Numbered from the stretch's first letter, positions 25,061-34,448 are shown. The stretch: DNA of 64,000 bases from Hormoscilla sp. GM7CHS1pb (GCA_014323675.1 JACONN010000006.1:310001-374000), one strand, 5' to 3'. Notes: generated by a model from the letters alone, not told the origin. Made by a program: numbers and translations.

Positions 25061-28000
25061 CTTCATCCGATCGCCTTTGGGAAGGAAACAGACATTTATC
25101 CGAGTCACACCCGGCGGGGCCAACTGCTGCGTAGCCTGAATCATAGCGACTCAAAGCCGCCTGAAAATCATCTGTCTGGCGTCGCATCTGGACTTCTTTC
25201 ATCAGCAGATCATACTGCTGCTTGTCAATGGGCTCAAATGGCAAGCGCGGGAAACTCTGATGGTCGTCAAACCTCGCTAGCAGGGCAGCTGAGATGTACC
25301 CTTCATCAAGGGCGATCGCCTCATAGATGCGAGTACCTAAAGCTTCAATTTCGTTTTCCCGCAGTTCAATGGTCGCACTTGAGTTATGTGTCGTCCAGTA
25401 ACGCTGAACGGTTAAGTAGAAATCCATTTGGGCGATCGCACTAAATTTAGCAATGTCAATTGCATCAGCCCCGGGCAAATCAGCCCAAGGTACAGCCACA
25501 GGTATTTCTACTAGCCATTCACTGCACAGGGGAGAAAATGGGTCATGCAAAAGATTGCCATTTTCGTCTTTATCTGACTGAGAAGGAACCACATTATAAC
25601 CATAGTCAATACAAGCTAGTGCTACGGGATCGTTTTTGGCAAATGTAACCCGCCGAATAAAGCGTTGGGCTTTAGGGGGATGCCATCCTGGGGAAGCGCC
25701 TGTGAGTAGAGATTTCGTGCCAGAAGGCTGACAGGTTGTACAGCGATTTGGGCATTTTAAGGAATGGCGATCGCAATAATCCCACACCACCCGATGTACG
25801 ATCTCTTTCCAGCGGCTCAGATATTCTATCTCCCGCTGCTTATACTCCAAACCGCCGTGCAGTTCCGGGCGTCCTTCTTTCCACCAGTGTAACCAATCAA
25901 CCCCAAAAGCATTAACAAAGAAATCAAACAGTCCTGTGAAAGACACGCCCACAATTGGGTCTAATTCCCGACTGTCCCGGTAGCGAGGCTCAACAAATTT
26001 ATGATTCAGCAGCGTCGCCACCGAAAGGGCCCCAGCGGTGAAAGCGTCAGCCTGTTCTTGGTAGTTATGCGGATCGATTTGGTTCAGGTGAATCTCTGAC
26101 AAATTACAGAAAAAATTTGCCCCCACGATCTCACCACAGTTATGAACAACAAACCCATTGGCATCAAAACGAGACACCCCAGGGACAGTACAATCGTAAA
26201 CAGGTTCAATTCCGTCAAACTCAATACTAGAGACCCTTACAGTAAAACTCTCTTTGCCAAATCGCTGTTTGCACAGTAAAGCGTCAAGTTTTGCTTTTTT
26301 GTCAGGGTCGCTGAATCCGACAATTGCGTGAAACTCTTTAAGATTAGCGCGAGAGACACTCAGTTCGTGCGCAGCTTTACAGTTATAAAGTTTCTGCCCA
26401 CCCTTACCATCGGGCAGTAACTCCCGGCGTTCAGGGCGGTGCTGATAAAGTTTTGAGGCAATACCGAGCCGCAATAGCATCCGTTGAACAGCTTTTAACG
26501 CATTTAGGTCGCTTTGGTATAAGCGGACAGAAACCCCCCCTTGTTGACCCCCTTCTACGCTACCATCAGCGTCAAAAAAACCCTGCAAAAAACCACGATA
26601 GAAATCGTAGCTCGCTCGTTCAACTGCAGGAGTTACAGTTTTGTGACTTCGATGTCTTCCCCGTGCTCTTGTCCCGAGGGACAAGGCACGGTCCAGACAT
26701 CGCTGCTTCATCCCAAAACGTTTCGCCAGCTTATACAACGCTCCTATCGTTTCCGGAGACACCCACCCATGTCGTTGCCAGCTGGCGAACGACAGGGTGG
26801 GTGCTCCTGGAAACGACCCCCTCACTTGGGTGTACTGATTGCATGGGTAAGCAATAGCGGTAAGTTGCGAGCCAAGCTCTTCTTTAATAAGCGCTTTCGA
26901 TGTCTTCCCCGTGCTCTTGTCCCGAGGGACTCGGCACGGTCCAGACATCGCTGCATAATCACTCATTTGAGCTTGATTGTCTCCCCAGTAACGAAGTACA
27001 GCTGTTTGTTTTGAATGTTTTTCGCTGACCGAAAAATTGCCATCGCCAACAAGACTGCCAAGCAGCCACCCTTCACCAAAAGTTCCATCACCGCACCAGG
27101 GTTGAATGCCCTTATGATTGTGGATAGAAACACGGTCGCCCACTGACAAGTCCTTAAGCTCTGTCCATTCGCTGTATTGTTTTTTCTGCGTTTGGGCGGT
27201 AATTTTAAGGAATGGATGGTTGTCAGTGGCTCGGATTTCGTAACCTTCCTTTGTGGTTAAACGATAAAGACGCTTAACACCCGTCTCGTAAAATCCTTCC
27301 TTTGTGGTCGAAAATAACTCCCCATTAACAAATAGTCCAACTTGCTTACCTAACAAGTCTTTGATTTTTTGAGCACCGTTTTCCGTAAGGATCCAAGTAT
27401 CGTCGCTCAAGCACGGGTTAAGTCCCACACGGGCTAACCGATGTTCCAATTCCTCGGGCGCGATATTAGGATAGCGTTCTTGCAACCACTCTCGTGATTT
27501 TCCTTGACTGTAAGCTCGCAAAAAATCCGTTTTCTGCTCGCGACTTGGCAGCAGATCGCCGTTAGCTCTAGCTACAGATTCGCCAGCCCACATGATCGCC
27601 CCTTCGCCGCTATAATACTGCTTGCGAACTGCTGCAATACATTCTTCTAAGGTTGGCTTGTGGTGGAATATCCGGGTATGGTTGGCCATCCGCAAGGCAT
27701 CCCGATCGGGGTCTATGCGCCAGTTACCATTTTCATCTTGTTGCCAGAGATTATCTTTAGCGACGGCAAACGTAGCATCGTCACTGGCTCCCTGGCGCAT
27801 TCCGGCACTGTTATGAACCAGCAGACCGCTAGCAATAAATTCGCGATCGCTCTCCACTTCAATGTCGAAGGTTTCAGCTTGTCCGGCAGGTACAACTAAT
27901 TGCACCTCTAAAGGCAGCCAATGAGGATTAACTACCCCCTCAGCAAGCAAGGTATCCCAATTGGCATCGCGCATGGCAAAGCCAGGTCGGCCTGAATTGA

Positions 28001-29819
28001 CAATACTCTTAGTCCGGCTAACGGTTTTGGCTCGCCAACCCGCAGCCATGGCTTCTTCAATGAATTGATGGGGCAAACTCAAACCGTTTTTCTTTTGTCC
28101 GTAAATACGGAATCCCTCGCGGCCCATGTGCGGATTTACGAGAGCGACTGCATTGACTTGAGACTGAATGCCACGAATTTTGAGCCAGTGACAGCCTTCG
28201 TAAACTGTATCGCGACCTTTCAACATTTTCGGGCTGCGTTCGTGTAACTTTGTCGCAATGCCTAGAGACAAGGACAACCGTTGCACTTGCCGCAGAAACT
28301 CGATTTTGTTGGAGTGTAACAAAACATTCCGAGACGGCCCGGCATCAGCATCCGCTAAACCTGCTAGAAATGCGCCGCGAATATCTTCAGTTCCGAGCCA
28401 AACAAACTCTGGAATAATGGGAGTCTCCCAAGGCTGTTTGTACTGAATGAGTTCGTCCGCTAAGTCTTTGCGGTGAACTTTGATGTACGCATGGTTGTCA
28501 CTCCAGCTCATACCTGGAGTGTAACCCAGGCTTTTGAGGATGCGGAGGCATTTTTGCCCTAGTGGGCCGTTCAGTCGCTCGCTAGAAAAGGCAAAAGTAA
28601 CAGATCCTCCACCACGATTCCGGCGTTTCAAGGAAGCAATATCTGCATGACCGTCACCGATAAAGAATCCTACCAGCCAAGCATAGTCAGTAGTCGAGCA
28701 AAGCATTCCTTTTCGGTGAGGGACAGAAATCAGGCGATCGCCCGGTTGCAGTTCGCCTGCATACTTCCAAGTATAGGACTGCAAGCCATTGTACACTGCA
28801 ACGCGATGGTTGGCCGTACAACGAATCGCGGTTTCGCGAGTCCGAATCTCTACAACATCTTGTACGCCTTGTACGAACTTATTAGTAACGGGTTTGTACT
28901 GTCCAGAAGAAGTCAGCACCAGTTCGCCGATGGTAACATCTTGGATAGGCTTCATTCCCGAAATCGCTGAAACCCTTTCCCCGTAAGCGATACAGCGGCG
29001 AATATTGCCTGCCACGATCGTTACAGCTGCTTCATCAATCAACAAACTGCATTCCACGGAATTTAATTGCCGTCCGACAGCTTTATTTAATATCCCTGCA
29101 CAGCGTTGATACATATCTGGTAATTTCACCGGATTTGCTACACCACCAAAGCCTTTGAGAGGTTCCCCAGCTGGGCGAACATCACTCAAATCAATATCAA
29201 CCTCCACTGAGTCGGTAAATCGCTCTTCAGTGGATAATTCTAACAGAGATTGATAGGAAGCTACCCAACCTTGGCGAGAGTCGCCGACGTGAATTATTAC
29301 CTTGTTCCCGGATATTTTCACCTCAGTTTCTTCCCGTCGCATGAAGGGTGAAGTTGCGCCAATTTTGCCCCAAAGTTTCACCTTCAGGTGATTGCGAATG
29401 GGTGGTAGTTGATTGATGTAGCGGGGTTCTAGAACCGCACCAGTCCCACAACCCATCATGGCCAAATCCATTAACAAACCAAACGATCGCCAGTCAAGGA
29501 TATTAGTTGATGAACAATTATAAGCACCAGGAAAATTTTCAGGTTGCTTAATCCACTCCGTACCTCCTATCCACAACCATCTACCAGAAGACAGAGCTTT
29601 CAGCTGCATCTGCATCCGGTAGAGCAAGTTTGATTCTTCCGGGGTTAGTTTACCCAACTCTGTCAAACCTGCGATCGCCCGATCGCACACATCTTTCCAG
29701 GACTCTCGTTTGCCCTCGGCTGTACGCTGGCTGTAAGTCCTAAAAAACACGGGGAAACCAACAGGTGCGTCTGGTGGAAATTGGTTAGTCTGGCGTTTTC
29801 GTTCCAGCTGTTGAACCAT
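25053..29819 (-). CDS. nrdJ: Adenosylcobalamin-dependent (class II) ribonucleotide reductase with two inteins
   Basis: Makes deoxyribonucleotides using a B12-derived radical. Extein of about 768 residues after removal of two inteins (276-670 and 803-1227 of the 1588-residue precursor). Active-site signatures: AYNCSSTN (C102), NPC-GEI (C1228, the expected thiyl-radical Cys, with E1230), NFFCNLSEIH (C1238) and the C-terminal redox pair CDSDKC (C1571, C1576). Intein 2 sits exactly before C1228, so no active enzyme forms unless it is spliced out. No cobalamin riboswitch was recognised in the 56 bp before the upstream MITE. cbiT, at 43482, belongs to B12 synthesis. Confidence 0.95.
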   Translation of the reverse strand: MVQQLERKRQTNQFPPDAPVGFPVFFRTYSQRTAEGKRESWKDVCDRAIAGLTELGKLTPEESNLLYRMQMQLKALSSGRWLWIGGTEWIKQPENFPGAYNCSSTNILDWRSFGLLMDLAMMGCGTGAVLEPRYINQLPPIRNHLKVKLWGKIGATSPFMRREETEVKISGNKVIIHVGDSRQGWVASYQSLLELSTEERFTDSVEVDIDLSDVRPAGEPLKGFGGVANPVKLPDMYQRCAGILNKAVGRQLNSVECSLLIDEAAVTIVAGNIRRCIAYGERVSAISGMKPIQDVTIGELVLTSSGQYKPVTNKFVQGVQDVVEIRTRETAIRCTANHRVAVYNGLQSYTWKYAGELQPGDRLISVPHRKGMLCSTTDYAWLVGFFIGDGHADIASLKRRNRGGGSVTFAFSSERLNGPLGQKCLRILKSLGYTPGMSWSDNHAYIKVHRKDLADELIQYKQPWETPIIPEFVWLGTEDIRGAFLAGLADADAGPSRNVLLHSNKIEFLRQVQRLSLSLGIATKLHERSPKMLKGRDTVYEGCHWLKIRGIQSQVNAVALVNPHMGREGFRIYGQKKNGLSLPHQFIEEAMAAGWRAKTVSRTKSIVNSGRPGFAMRDANWDTLLAEGVVNPHWLPLEVQLVVPAGQAETFDIEVESDREFIASGLLVHNSAGMRQGASDDATFAVAKDNLWQQDENGNWRIDPDRDALRMANHTRIFHHKPTLEECIAAVRKQYYSGEGAIMWAGESVARANGDLLPSREQKTDFLRAYSQGKSREWLQERYPNIAPEELEHRLARVGLNPCLSDDTWILTENGAQKIKDLLGKQVGLFVNGELFSTTKEGFYETGVKRLYRLTTKEGYEIRATDNHPFLKITAQTQKKQYSEWTELKDLSVGDRVSIHNHKGIQPWCGDGTFGEGWLLGSLVGDGNFSVSEKHSKQTAVLRYWGDNQAQMSDYAAMSGPCRVPRDKSTGKTSKALIKEELGSQLTAIAYPCNQYTQVRGSFPGAPTLSFASWQRHGWVSPETIGALYKLAKRFGMKQRCLDRALSLGTRARGRHRSHKTVTPAVERASYDFYRGFLQGFFDADGSVEGGQQGGVSVRLYQSDLNALKAVQRMLLRLGIASKLYQHRPERRELLPDGKGGQKLYNCKAAHELSVSRANLKEFHAIVGFSDPDKKAKLDALLCKQRFGKESFTVRVSSIEFDGIEPVYDCTVPGVSRFDANGFVVHNCGEIVGANFFCNLSEIHLNQIDPHNYQEQADAFTAGALSVATLLNHKFVEPRYRDSRELDPIVGVSFTGLFDFFVNAFGVDWLHWWKEGRPELHGGLEYKQREIEYLSRWKEIVHRVVWDYCDRHSLKCPNRCTTCQPSGTKSLLTGASPGWHPPKAQRFIRRVTFAKNDPVALACIDYGYNVVPSQSDKDENGNLLHDPFSPLCSEWLVEIPVAVPWADLPGADAIDIAKFSAIAQMDFYLTVQRYWTTHNSSATIELRENEIEALGTRIYEAIALDEGYISAALLARFDDHQSFPRLPFEPIDKQQYDLLMKEVQMRRQTDDFQAALSRYDSGYAAVGPAGCDSDKCLFPSQRRSDEGS
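26650..26702. repeat. Type A palindrome (53 bp) in intein 2
   Basis: Three nested stems: CGATGTCT/AGACATCG, CCGTGC/GCACGG and TTGTCCC/GGGACAA with loop GA. Very nearly identical to 26898-26950. Encodes part of CLDRALSLGTRARGRHR. Confidence 0.88.
26747..26816. repeat. Type B palindrome (70 bp) in intein 2
   Basis: TCGTTTCCGGAGACACCCACC facing GGTGGGTGCTCCTGGAAACGA. A two-position difference from the argC copy is compensated in the opposite arm (GGAG/CTCC against AGAG/CTCT). Confidence 0.88.
26898..26950. repeat. Type A palindrome (53 bp) in intein 2, second copy
   Basis: Same as 26650-26702 apart from the loop side GGGACTCG for GGGACAAG. The flanking GCTTTCGATGTC and GACATCGCTGC are shared with other copies. 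Confidence 0.88.
27810..28994 (-). other. Intein 1 in NrdJ (LAGLIDADG type, 395 residues)
   Basis: Starts at C276 (NIRR-CIAYGERVSAISG) and ends at LLVHN670 before extein Ser671 (SAGMRQG). Block B is TRETAIRCTANHRVAVY; endonuclease motifs are LVGFFIGDGHAD (382-393) and FLAGLADADAGP (484-495). The penultimate His and terminal Asn expected for splicing are present. No repeat insertion was seen in this one. Confidence 0.92.
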
Positions 29820-29875
29820 AGTTGCAGTTTTTTCCTTTTAGGTCAGAGTAATGAGTATAGACTATCTTGCATCTG

Positions 29876-30043
29876 GGGTGCATCCCACTTTCGCAAGGGC
29901 GAAGCATATGGCTGGCGCTCCCGTGAGGGATATGGCTGGCGCTCCCGTGAGGGATACGGAGAGTCTATCCGTAAACTTATGTCATAATTTGCGCAAGAAT
30001 GCCAGTCGCCCCTCCTTCTTCTTTGCAAATCTGGGATGCACCC
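29876..30043. mobile_element. MITE of the ISKra4-like element, intact copy with 8-bp target duplication
   Basis: 168 bp, GGGTGCATCCCA at the left and TGGGATGCACCC at the right, flanked by direct TGCATCTG copies at 29868-29875 and 30044-30051. It contains two tandem 24-bp units (ATGGCTGGCGCTCCCGTGAG...) absent from copy 1. It has no coding capacity. Ends match the element at 19681-21247, which also makes an 8-bp duplication. Confidence 0.9.
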
Positions 30044-30109
30044 TGCATCTGGTGGTCAAAGCTGGATAAATTTCCTAATTTACACTATATAGCGTAATTG
30101 CTGTTTTAA

Positions 30110-30398
30110 GGCTATGCATATTGTGGGCTGGCGCGAACCGCTAGATCGCGCCCATGGCTGCAGGCTCCCGGACCCCCCCGCTACGCAATGCGCGAACGAA
30201 CGTAATCGCAGCCAACCTCGTTCCCGTTACTTCCAACTGGCCACTGTTAGAACCGACGGACATCTGGCAGCGTAGGGGTCCCGGAGCGTACACCCAGCGC
30301 AGCGCTATCAGAGTTCCGTCGATGCACAAGTCGGGCGGTCGCTTGATGTCCCCCGGACGCTATTAGAAACCCGGGGGACATCATACTCGCACTACCCT
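30110..30398. repeat. Repeat-rich spacer downstream of the MITE
   Basis: Contains GGCTCCCGGACCCCCCCGCTACG (also near 63177) and GTAGGGGTCCCGGAGCGTACACC, both halves of dispersed units. It ends with CCCCCGGACGCTATTAGAAACCCGGGGG. No recognisable gene. Confidence 0.45.
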
Positions 30399-30941
30399 AT
30401 GCTGCGCAAAAAATCCCGCATCGAGCGGAGACACGGCCAGCCTTGGGGAGAAAATTGCTGGTACTTCACTGAAACTGGCGAACAATTCCCCATGGCCGAT
30501 CGCGTAGCGCAGCGCAATCGGCTGACTCCCATGGGAGCCAGCCATCCCGATCCAGTATTCCAAACAGCACTGTCTACCTGGTGGCAAGACCTGTCCCACA
30601 AAGCTGGCCAGCAATTCCTATGGCCTCATGCCAGTACAGCCAGGTCCAATGCTGACGCCTTTTTGCCACTTGCCGTGAGCATATACCAGGTGCGCATGGC
30701 GCTGGTCGAACTGCTGCCAACAGACAGAGCTGAACCAGTGGTGTCACTTGACACACATGATAAAACATCAAATCATGTGTATCAAGTGACAATAGAGGAG
30801 CATTTTTGCTTATTGTTACTAGTTCCAGTCATGGTCTCACGCCTGGAATTAACAGGCGAACCCCAGAACCGATGGATCTACCTGCGCGATCGGGATCTCC
30901 TCTGGTCAAGGTTCTACATATTTATCGAGTCATATCCCTAA
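30399..30941 (+). CDS. Hypothetical protein containing repeat-derived segments
   Basis: 180 codons I cannot assign. The N-terminal half is Trp/Glu-rich (RHGQPWGENCWYFTETGEQF, WWQDLSHKAGQQFLWPH). Residues of about 33-42 come from a CGATCGCGTAGCGCAGCGCA unit and residues of about 115-131 from a GTCACTTGACA/TCAAGTGAC palindrome (30743-30790). The last part (VSRLELTGEPQNRWIYLRDR) looks protein-like. It may be a decayed gene rather than a working one. Confidence 0.35.
   Translation: MLRKKSRIERRHGQPWGENCWYFTETGEQFPMADRVAQRNRLTPMGASHPDPVFQTALSTWWQDLSHKAGQQFLWPHASTARSNADAFLPLAVSIYQVRMALVELLPTDRAEPVVSLDTHDKTSNHVYQVTIEEHFCLLLLVPVMVSRLELTGEPQNRWIYLRDRDLLWSRFYIFIESYP
30743..30790. repeat. GTCACTTGACA / TCAAGTGAC palindrome
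   Basis: 48-bp inverted repeat with arms GTCACTTGACACACATGAT and ATCATGTGTATCAAGTGAC. Same family as 31897-31946, 34449-34475 and 49018-49073. Confidence 0.75.
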
Positions 30942-31056
30942 ATCCCAGAACTATCCAAAAACTCTTTAATCGCCTTATCCTCTAGCCAGCAACTGGTGCC
31001 AATTTCTCCTTGGCAGTCTCTGGCTGCCAAGGGGAAAGCCGAAGATGATACAGTTG

Positions 31057-31793
31057 TCATTGCTCTCCTCTGCGCTTCTCCATCCGTCGAAGCTCCGGGA
31101 TGCAGGCTCCCGGACCCCCCGCTGCTGACTGCCGCTGTTGCATAGATTGAACTTGTTGTTCGAGTTGTTCGATCCGGTCTACCAAAGTCCGAATCACCTC
31201 TGCTTCAGCATCCGGCAAGCGTCCGTGTTCCAGGGGATCGACTCGGACGCCAGAACGATAAACAATGCGACCGGGGATGCCTACTACAGTGCAATCGGAA
31301 GGCACGTCCCGCAGTACCACAGAACCCGCGCCGATACGTACATTATTGCCAATTTGGAGATTACCTAGCACCTTAGCACCGGCACCAACAACTACATTTG
31401 AGCCGATGGTGGGATGGCGCTTACCTGTTTCTTTCCCCGTACCGCCGAGGGTGACGCCCTGGTAAATTAAGCTATAATCTCCCACGATCGCCGTTTCACC
31501 AATCACCACCCCCATGCCGTGGTCAATAAAAACTCCCTGTCCGATCGTGGCACCTGGGTGTATTTCAATGCCAGTCAAAAAGCGAGCTAGGTGAGAAATT
31601 AATCGGGGATGAAGGGAATTCCCAGTTTCCACAGCCAGTGGGCCAATCGATGGCATACCACAGCCTGTAGTCCTGGATAGCAAAACAAAACTTCTAGCCA
31701 GTTGCGAGCCGCAGGGTCTCGATCGAATATAATCCGAAAGTCAGCCAATAGAGTAGTCAGCACCATTAGGATATCCACATTGTGGCGAAACAA
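31057..31793 (-). pseudogene. cysE: Serine O-acetyltransferase (CysE), frameshifted
   Basis: Makes O-acetylserine for cysteine synthesis. Hexapeptide-repeat motifs: GIEIHPGATIGQGVFIDHG, VIGETAIVGDYSLIYQGVTL and LGNLQIGNNVRIGAGSVVL. The N-terminal frame (start probably MVLTTLLADF at 31766) ends at IPFIPD; the rest continues as RLISHLARFLTGIE in the next frame. Adding one G to the GGGG at about 31602-31605 restores IPFIPRLISHLARF. The last 20 residues or so (GGPGACIPELRRMEKRRGEQ) are encoded by a dispersed repeat, so the C-terminus has been replaced or extended. Confidence 0.88.
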
Positions 31794-31896
31794 ACCTGTG
31801 TCGATCTTAGCGAACTTCTAGCTATGAAGAAAATCTCGCTTTCCGCTGAACTCGGCAATTATACTTATGTTGACAATTATTCCATGGGGCGGCTGT

Positions 31897-31946
31897 GTAT
31901 CACTTGACATGCGCGATCTATTAAATCACGTCATGTCAAGTGATAC
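31897..31946. repeat. GTATCACTTGACATG palindrome
   Basis: 50-bp inverted repeat, arms GTATCACTTGACATG and CATGTCAAGTGATAC. The rest of the 31794-32298 spacer holds a CGTTCCCAGGCAGAGCGTGG-type unit at 32097 and a GGCAGCGTAGGGGTC half-unit at 32251; no gene is seen there. Confidence 0.75.
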
Positions 31947-32298
31947 TGGATCGCGATTATTTATCCGATGGTGCCAGTTTATTAGGTTAATCTTGATTGT
32001 CCAAATCACATTTACCTGCTCTAATAACACTACTTGAAAATTACGAATTGCCACAAATCGATATTGTCACCAACAATTAACCATTCACAATACATCGTTC
32101 CCAGGCAGAGCGTGGGAACGAGGGGGATGAGAACTTATGTTAGGATCGCTCTTGATTATCCTTCTGATAAGCAGTTTTCTATTGACTGATCTTTTCGCCT
32201 TGTCACCCTTGAGTTTGTTCAAATGGCTTGCACCACCCAACTTGCATCTGGCAGCGTAGGGGTCGTTACCCGGGGAGCTGGCCCCCAGCGCAGCGCTA

Positions 32299-32856
32299 TC
32301 AGCCTGAGGATTGCAGCCTGGTTGCTGGTGCTTTTGGCCTGCTTTGGTGAATGACCAAGAACCATGAAAGTGGAGCATCTTTACCTATCGTCCCCAACTT
32401 GAGCGACAGTCTACATCTGTTCCTTTCGGTGATATGACAATGTTTGATAGATAATAGGCAATTTCGGTTATCTGCTGTCCGGGTATAACTTAACCTATCT
32501 GCTATCTCCGCTATCAGCAACAAACCGCGTCCGCCTAGATCATCTCCGGGCTTGATTTGAGCTTTGCGCTCTTGGAGCTTGTGCTCTAAATCAAAGCCCG
32601 GTCCTCGATCGAAAATCCTAATTTCTATCGATTGAGGGAAAATCGCGACTTCGATATCTATCGGCGTCTCCGGGGGGATATCTTTGTGACCGTGGCGAAC
32701 AGCGTTAGTCCAACCTTCAGCCAACGCTGTTTTACACCCCATCCAAGTTGCGTTGTCAATGGTGCTATGAATCAACCGATCGAACCACGACAACACTTGG
32801 TCTAAGGCCTTTAGGTCTGAAGGAACTTGAAGATGGGTTTTTTTTTGCTTAGTCAA
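32299..32856 (-). CDS. RsbW-like serine kinase / anti-sigma regulatory factor
   Basis: GHKL-type ATPase domain of the RsbW/SpoIIAB kind. N box ALAEGWTNAVRHGHK, G1 box IRIFDRGPGFDLE and G2 box GDDLGGRGLLLIAEIADRL are visible. It would phosphorylate a STAS antagonist or hold a sigma factor in a partner-switching circuit. The open frame extends upstream to 33108, but I choose TTG at 32856 (LTKQKKTHLQVPSDLKALD): the upstream part reads through a type A palindrome (32882-32936) and looks unlike the family. The C-terminal 50 residues after SIKHCHI are also atypical and merge into repeat DNA. Confidence 0.78.
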   Translation of the reverse strand: MTKQKKTHLQVPSDLKALDQVLSWFDRLIHSTIDNATWMGCKTALAEGWTNAVRHGHKDIPPETPIDIEVAIFPQSIEIRIFDRGPGFDLEHKLQERKAQIKPGDDLGGRGLLLIAEIADRLSYTRTADNRNCLLSIKHCHITERNRCRLSLKLGTIGKDAPLSWFLVIHQSRPKAPATRLQSSG

Positions 32857-32881
32857 TTTTTCCAACCCTGCGCACGGCTTT

Positions 32882-32936
32882 CGATATCTCTGCTCCTTGC
32901 TCTTGTCCCAGGGGAATCGGCACACAGGAGACATCG
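32882..32936. repeat. Type A palindrome (55 bp) upstream of the RsbW-like gene
   Basis: CGATATCTC facing GAGACATCG, inner TTGCTCTTGTCCCAGGGGAA. Inside the open frame if the far-upstream start is used. Confidence 0.75.
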
Positions 32937-33243
32937 CTGCCCGTTCTCCCCATCGGTTGAAGAGTGATTTTCCGCGTAGTTTAGCTTTCACGACGAGCAC
33001 AGATATTTGACTTAATTGATAAAATAGATCGTAACATAGATTGTAGAAGAGTAACGAAGTGAGTTGATCTTTTATCCTGATGGCTATGGCTACACAATAC
33101 ACGTCCAACGTCGCTACAGGGCTGCGCCTGCGCTAAGCGCGAAGCGCACTTCGTATCGGACCGAAGCGAACCCCCAGTCTGTTAGATTATACAGAGTCAG
33201 GTCTTGCAAGTCAAGCAATTAATTTATTTATACGCCAGGTAAT

Positions 33244-34399
33244 ATGTATCAAATTTTGATTATAGAAGATGATCCGCTGTTTAGGTTGGTGCTGACCAAA
33301 TCACTGAAAAATCAGGGATACGATGTCATAGTGGCAGCCAACGGCGAAGAGGGACTGCAACAAGCCCGAGAAATTAGACCGGCGCTGATCCTGTGTGACT
33401 GGATGATGCCTCGCATGGATGGACTGGAAGTCTGTCGTCACATTAAAGCGGATCCGGAATTGGCGACAACATTTTTTGTACTGTTGACAGCCAAGGGGTA
33501 GAGGACCGGGTTGAAGGACTGGATACGGGGCGGATGATTTTCTCTCTAAGCCTGTGGAGATGAATGAGTTAAGGGCCAAGGTGAGAGCTGGACTCCGGTT
33601 GCACCAGCTGAACCAAGATTTGCAAACCGCCAAGAAAATTATGGAGGCAGAATTGGCCGAGGCTGCTGATTATGTCCGCAGTCTCCTGCCCTCTCCCTTA
33701 ACAGGAAAGGTGACGATCGATGCCCGGTTTATCCCCTCGCGGCAGCTAGGAGGAGATTGCTTTGATTACTACTGGTTAAACTCCCATGAGTTGGTGATTT
33801 ATGTAGTAGACGCCGCCGGTCATGGGGTAGGATCGGCCCTGTTATCAGTTTCGGTGCTGAATGTGTTGCGATCGCAATCCCTTTCTGGCGTCAATTTCTC
33901 AGAACCCGCTCGGGTTCTGACTGCATTAAATGACAAATTTCAGATGAATACCCAAACCGATAAATACTTTACCATCTGGTATGGGGTGTATAACCGGAGC
34001 GATAGCAAACTGGTTTACGTGAGCGCAGGTCATCCACCAGCCATCTTACTTTCTCCGAACCAGGGAAAAGACAACCAAGTTCAAAGCCTGAAAACTCCCG
34101 GTCTTCCCGTAGGTATGTTCCCCGAAGCTGAATATGTCTCTTATCAATGTCAGATTGTCGCCAACAGCACCCTCTATGTTTTCAGCGATGGAGCTTACGA
34201 GATTTGTCAGCTGTCTGGCAGCATTTGGAGTCTAGATGCTTTCACTAATTTACTGGTATCCCAGCCACTTGCGGTGAGCGTCCCCGAACCGCCCAACCAC
34301 ACCAATAATCTAGATATGGTGTTACAACACATCAAGAATTTGAGCGCTAAAGAAGCCTTGGATGATGATTTGTCTTTACTACAAATTAACTTTGTCTGA
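33244..34399 (+). pseudogene. Response regulator with PP2C/SpoIIE-type phosphatase output, two frameshifts
   Basis: Receiver domain (EDDP acidic pocket, LILCDWMMPRMDGLEV phospho-Asp, LLTAKG) followed by a coiled linker (LRLHQLNQDLQTAKKIMEAE) and a PPM-type serine phosphatase: RQLGGDCFDYY, DAAGHGVGSALL, VSAGHPPAIL, VFSDGAYE. This architecture dephosphorylates STAS antagonists. Two single-G losses break it: GGGG at about 33496-33499 (AKG-VEDRVEGLD) and GGGG at 33530-33533 (TG-ADDFLSKPVEMNEL). Both need five Gs to read correctly. Restored length is about 385 residues. Sits between an RsbW-like kinase and a STAS gene. Confidence 0.88.
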
Positions 34400-34448
34400 T
34401 AGCGCTGCGCGGCGCCAGCCGTGCTTGCAGCTTGTAGCCTAGTCTATC

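Larger units (their letters stand above)
26139..27413 (-). other. Intein 2 in NrdJ (LAGLIDADG type, 425 residues)
   Basis: Starts at C803 (NP-CLSDDTWILTENG) and ends at VVHN1227 before extein C1228. Splicing block B is TTKEGYEIRATDNHPFL. Homing-endonuclease motifs are LLGSLVGDGNF (919-929) and FLQGFFDADGSV (1077-1088). Between them, three palindromic repeats are translated in frame (at residues of about 957-974, 1002-1024 and 1041-1057), a region that should otherwise be endonuclease. The splicing blocks themselves are untouched. Confidence 0.93.
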
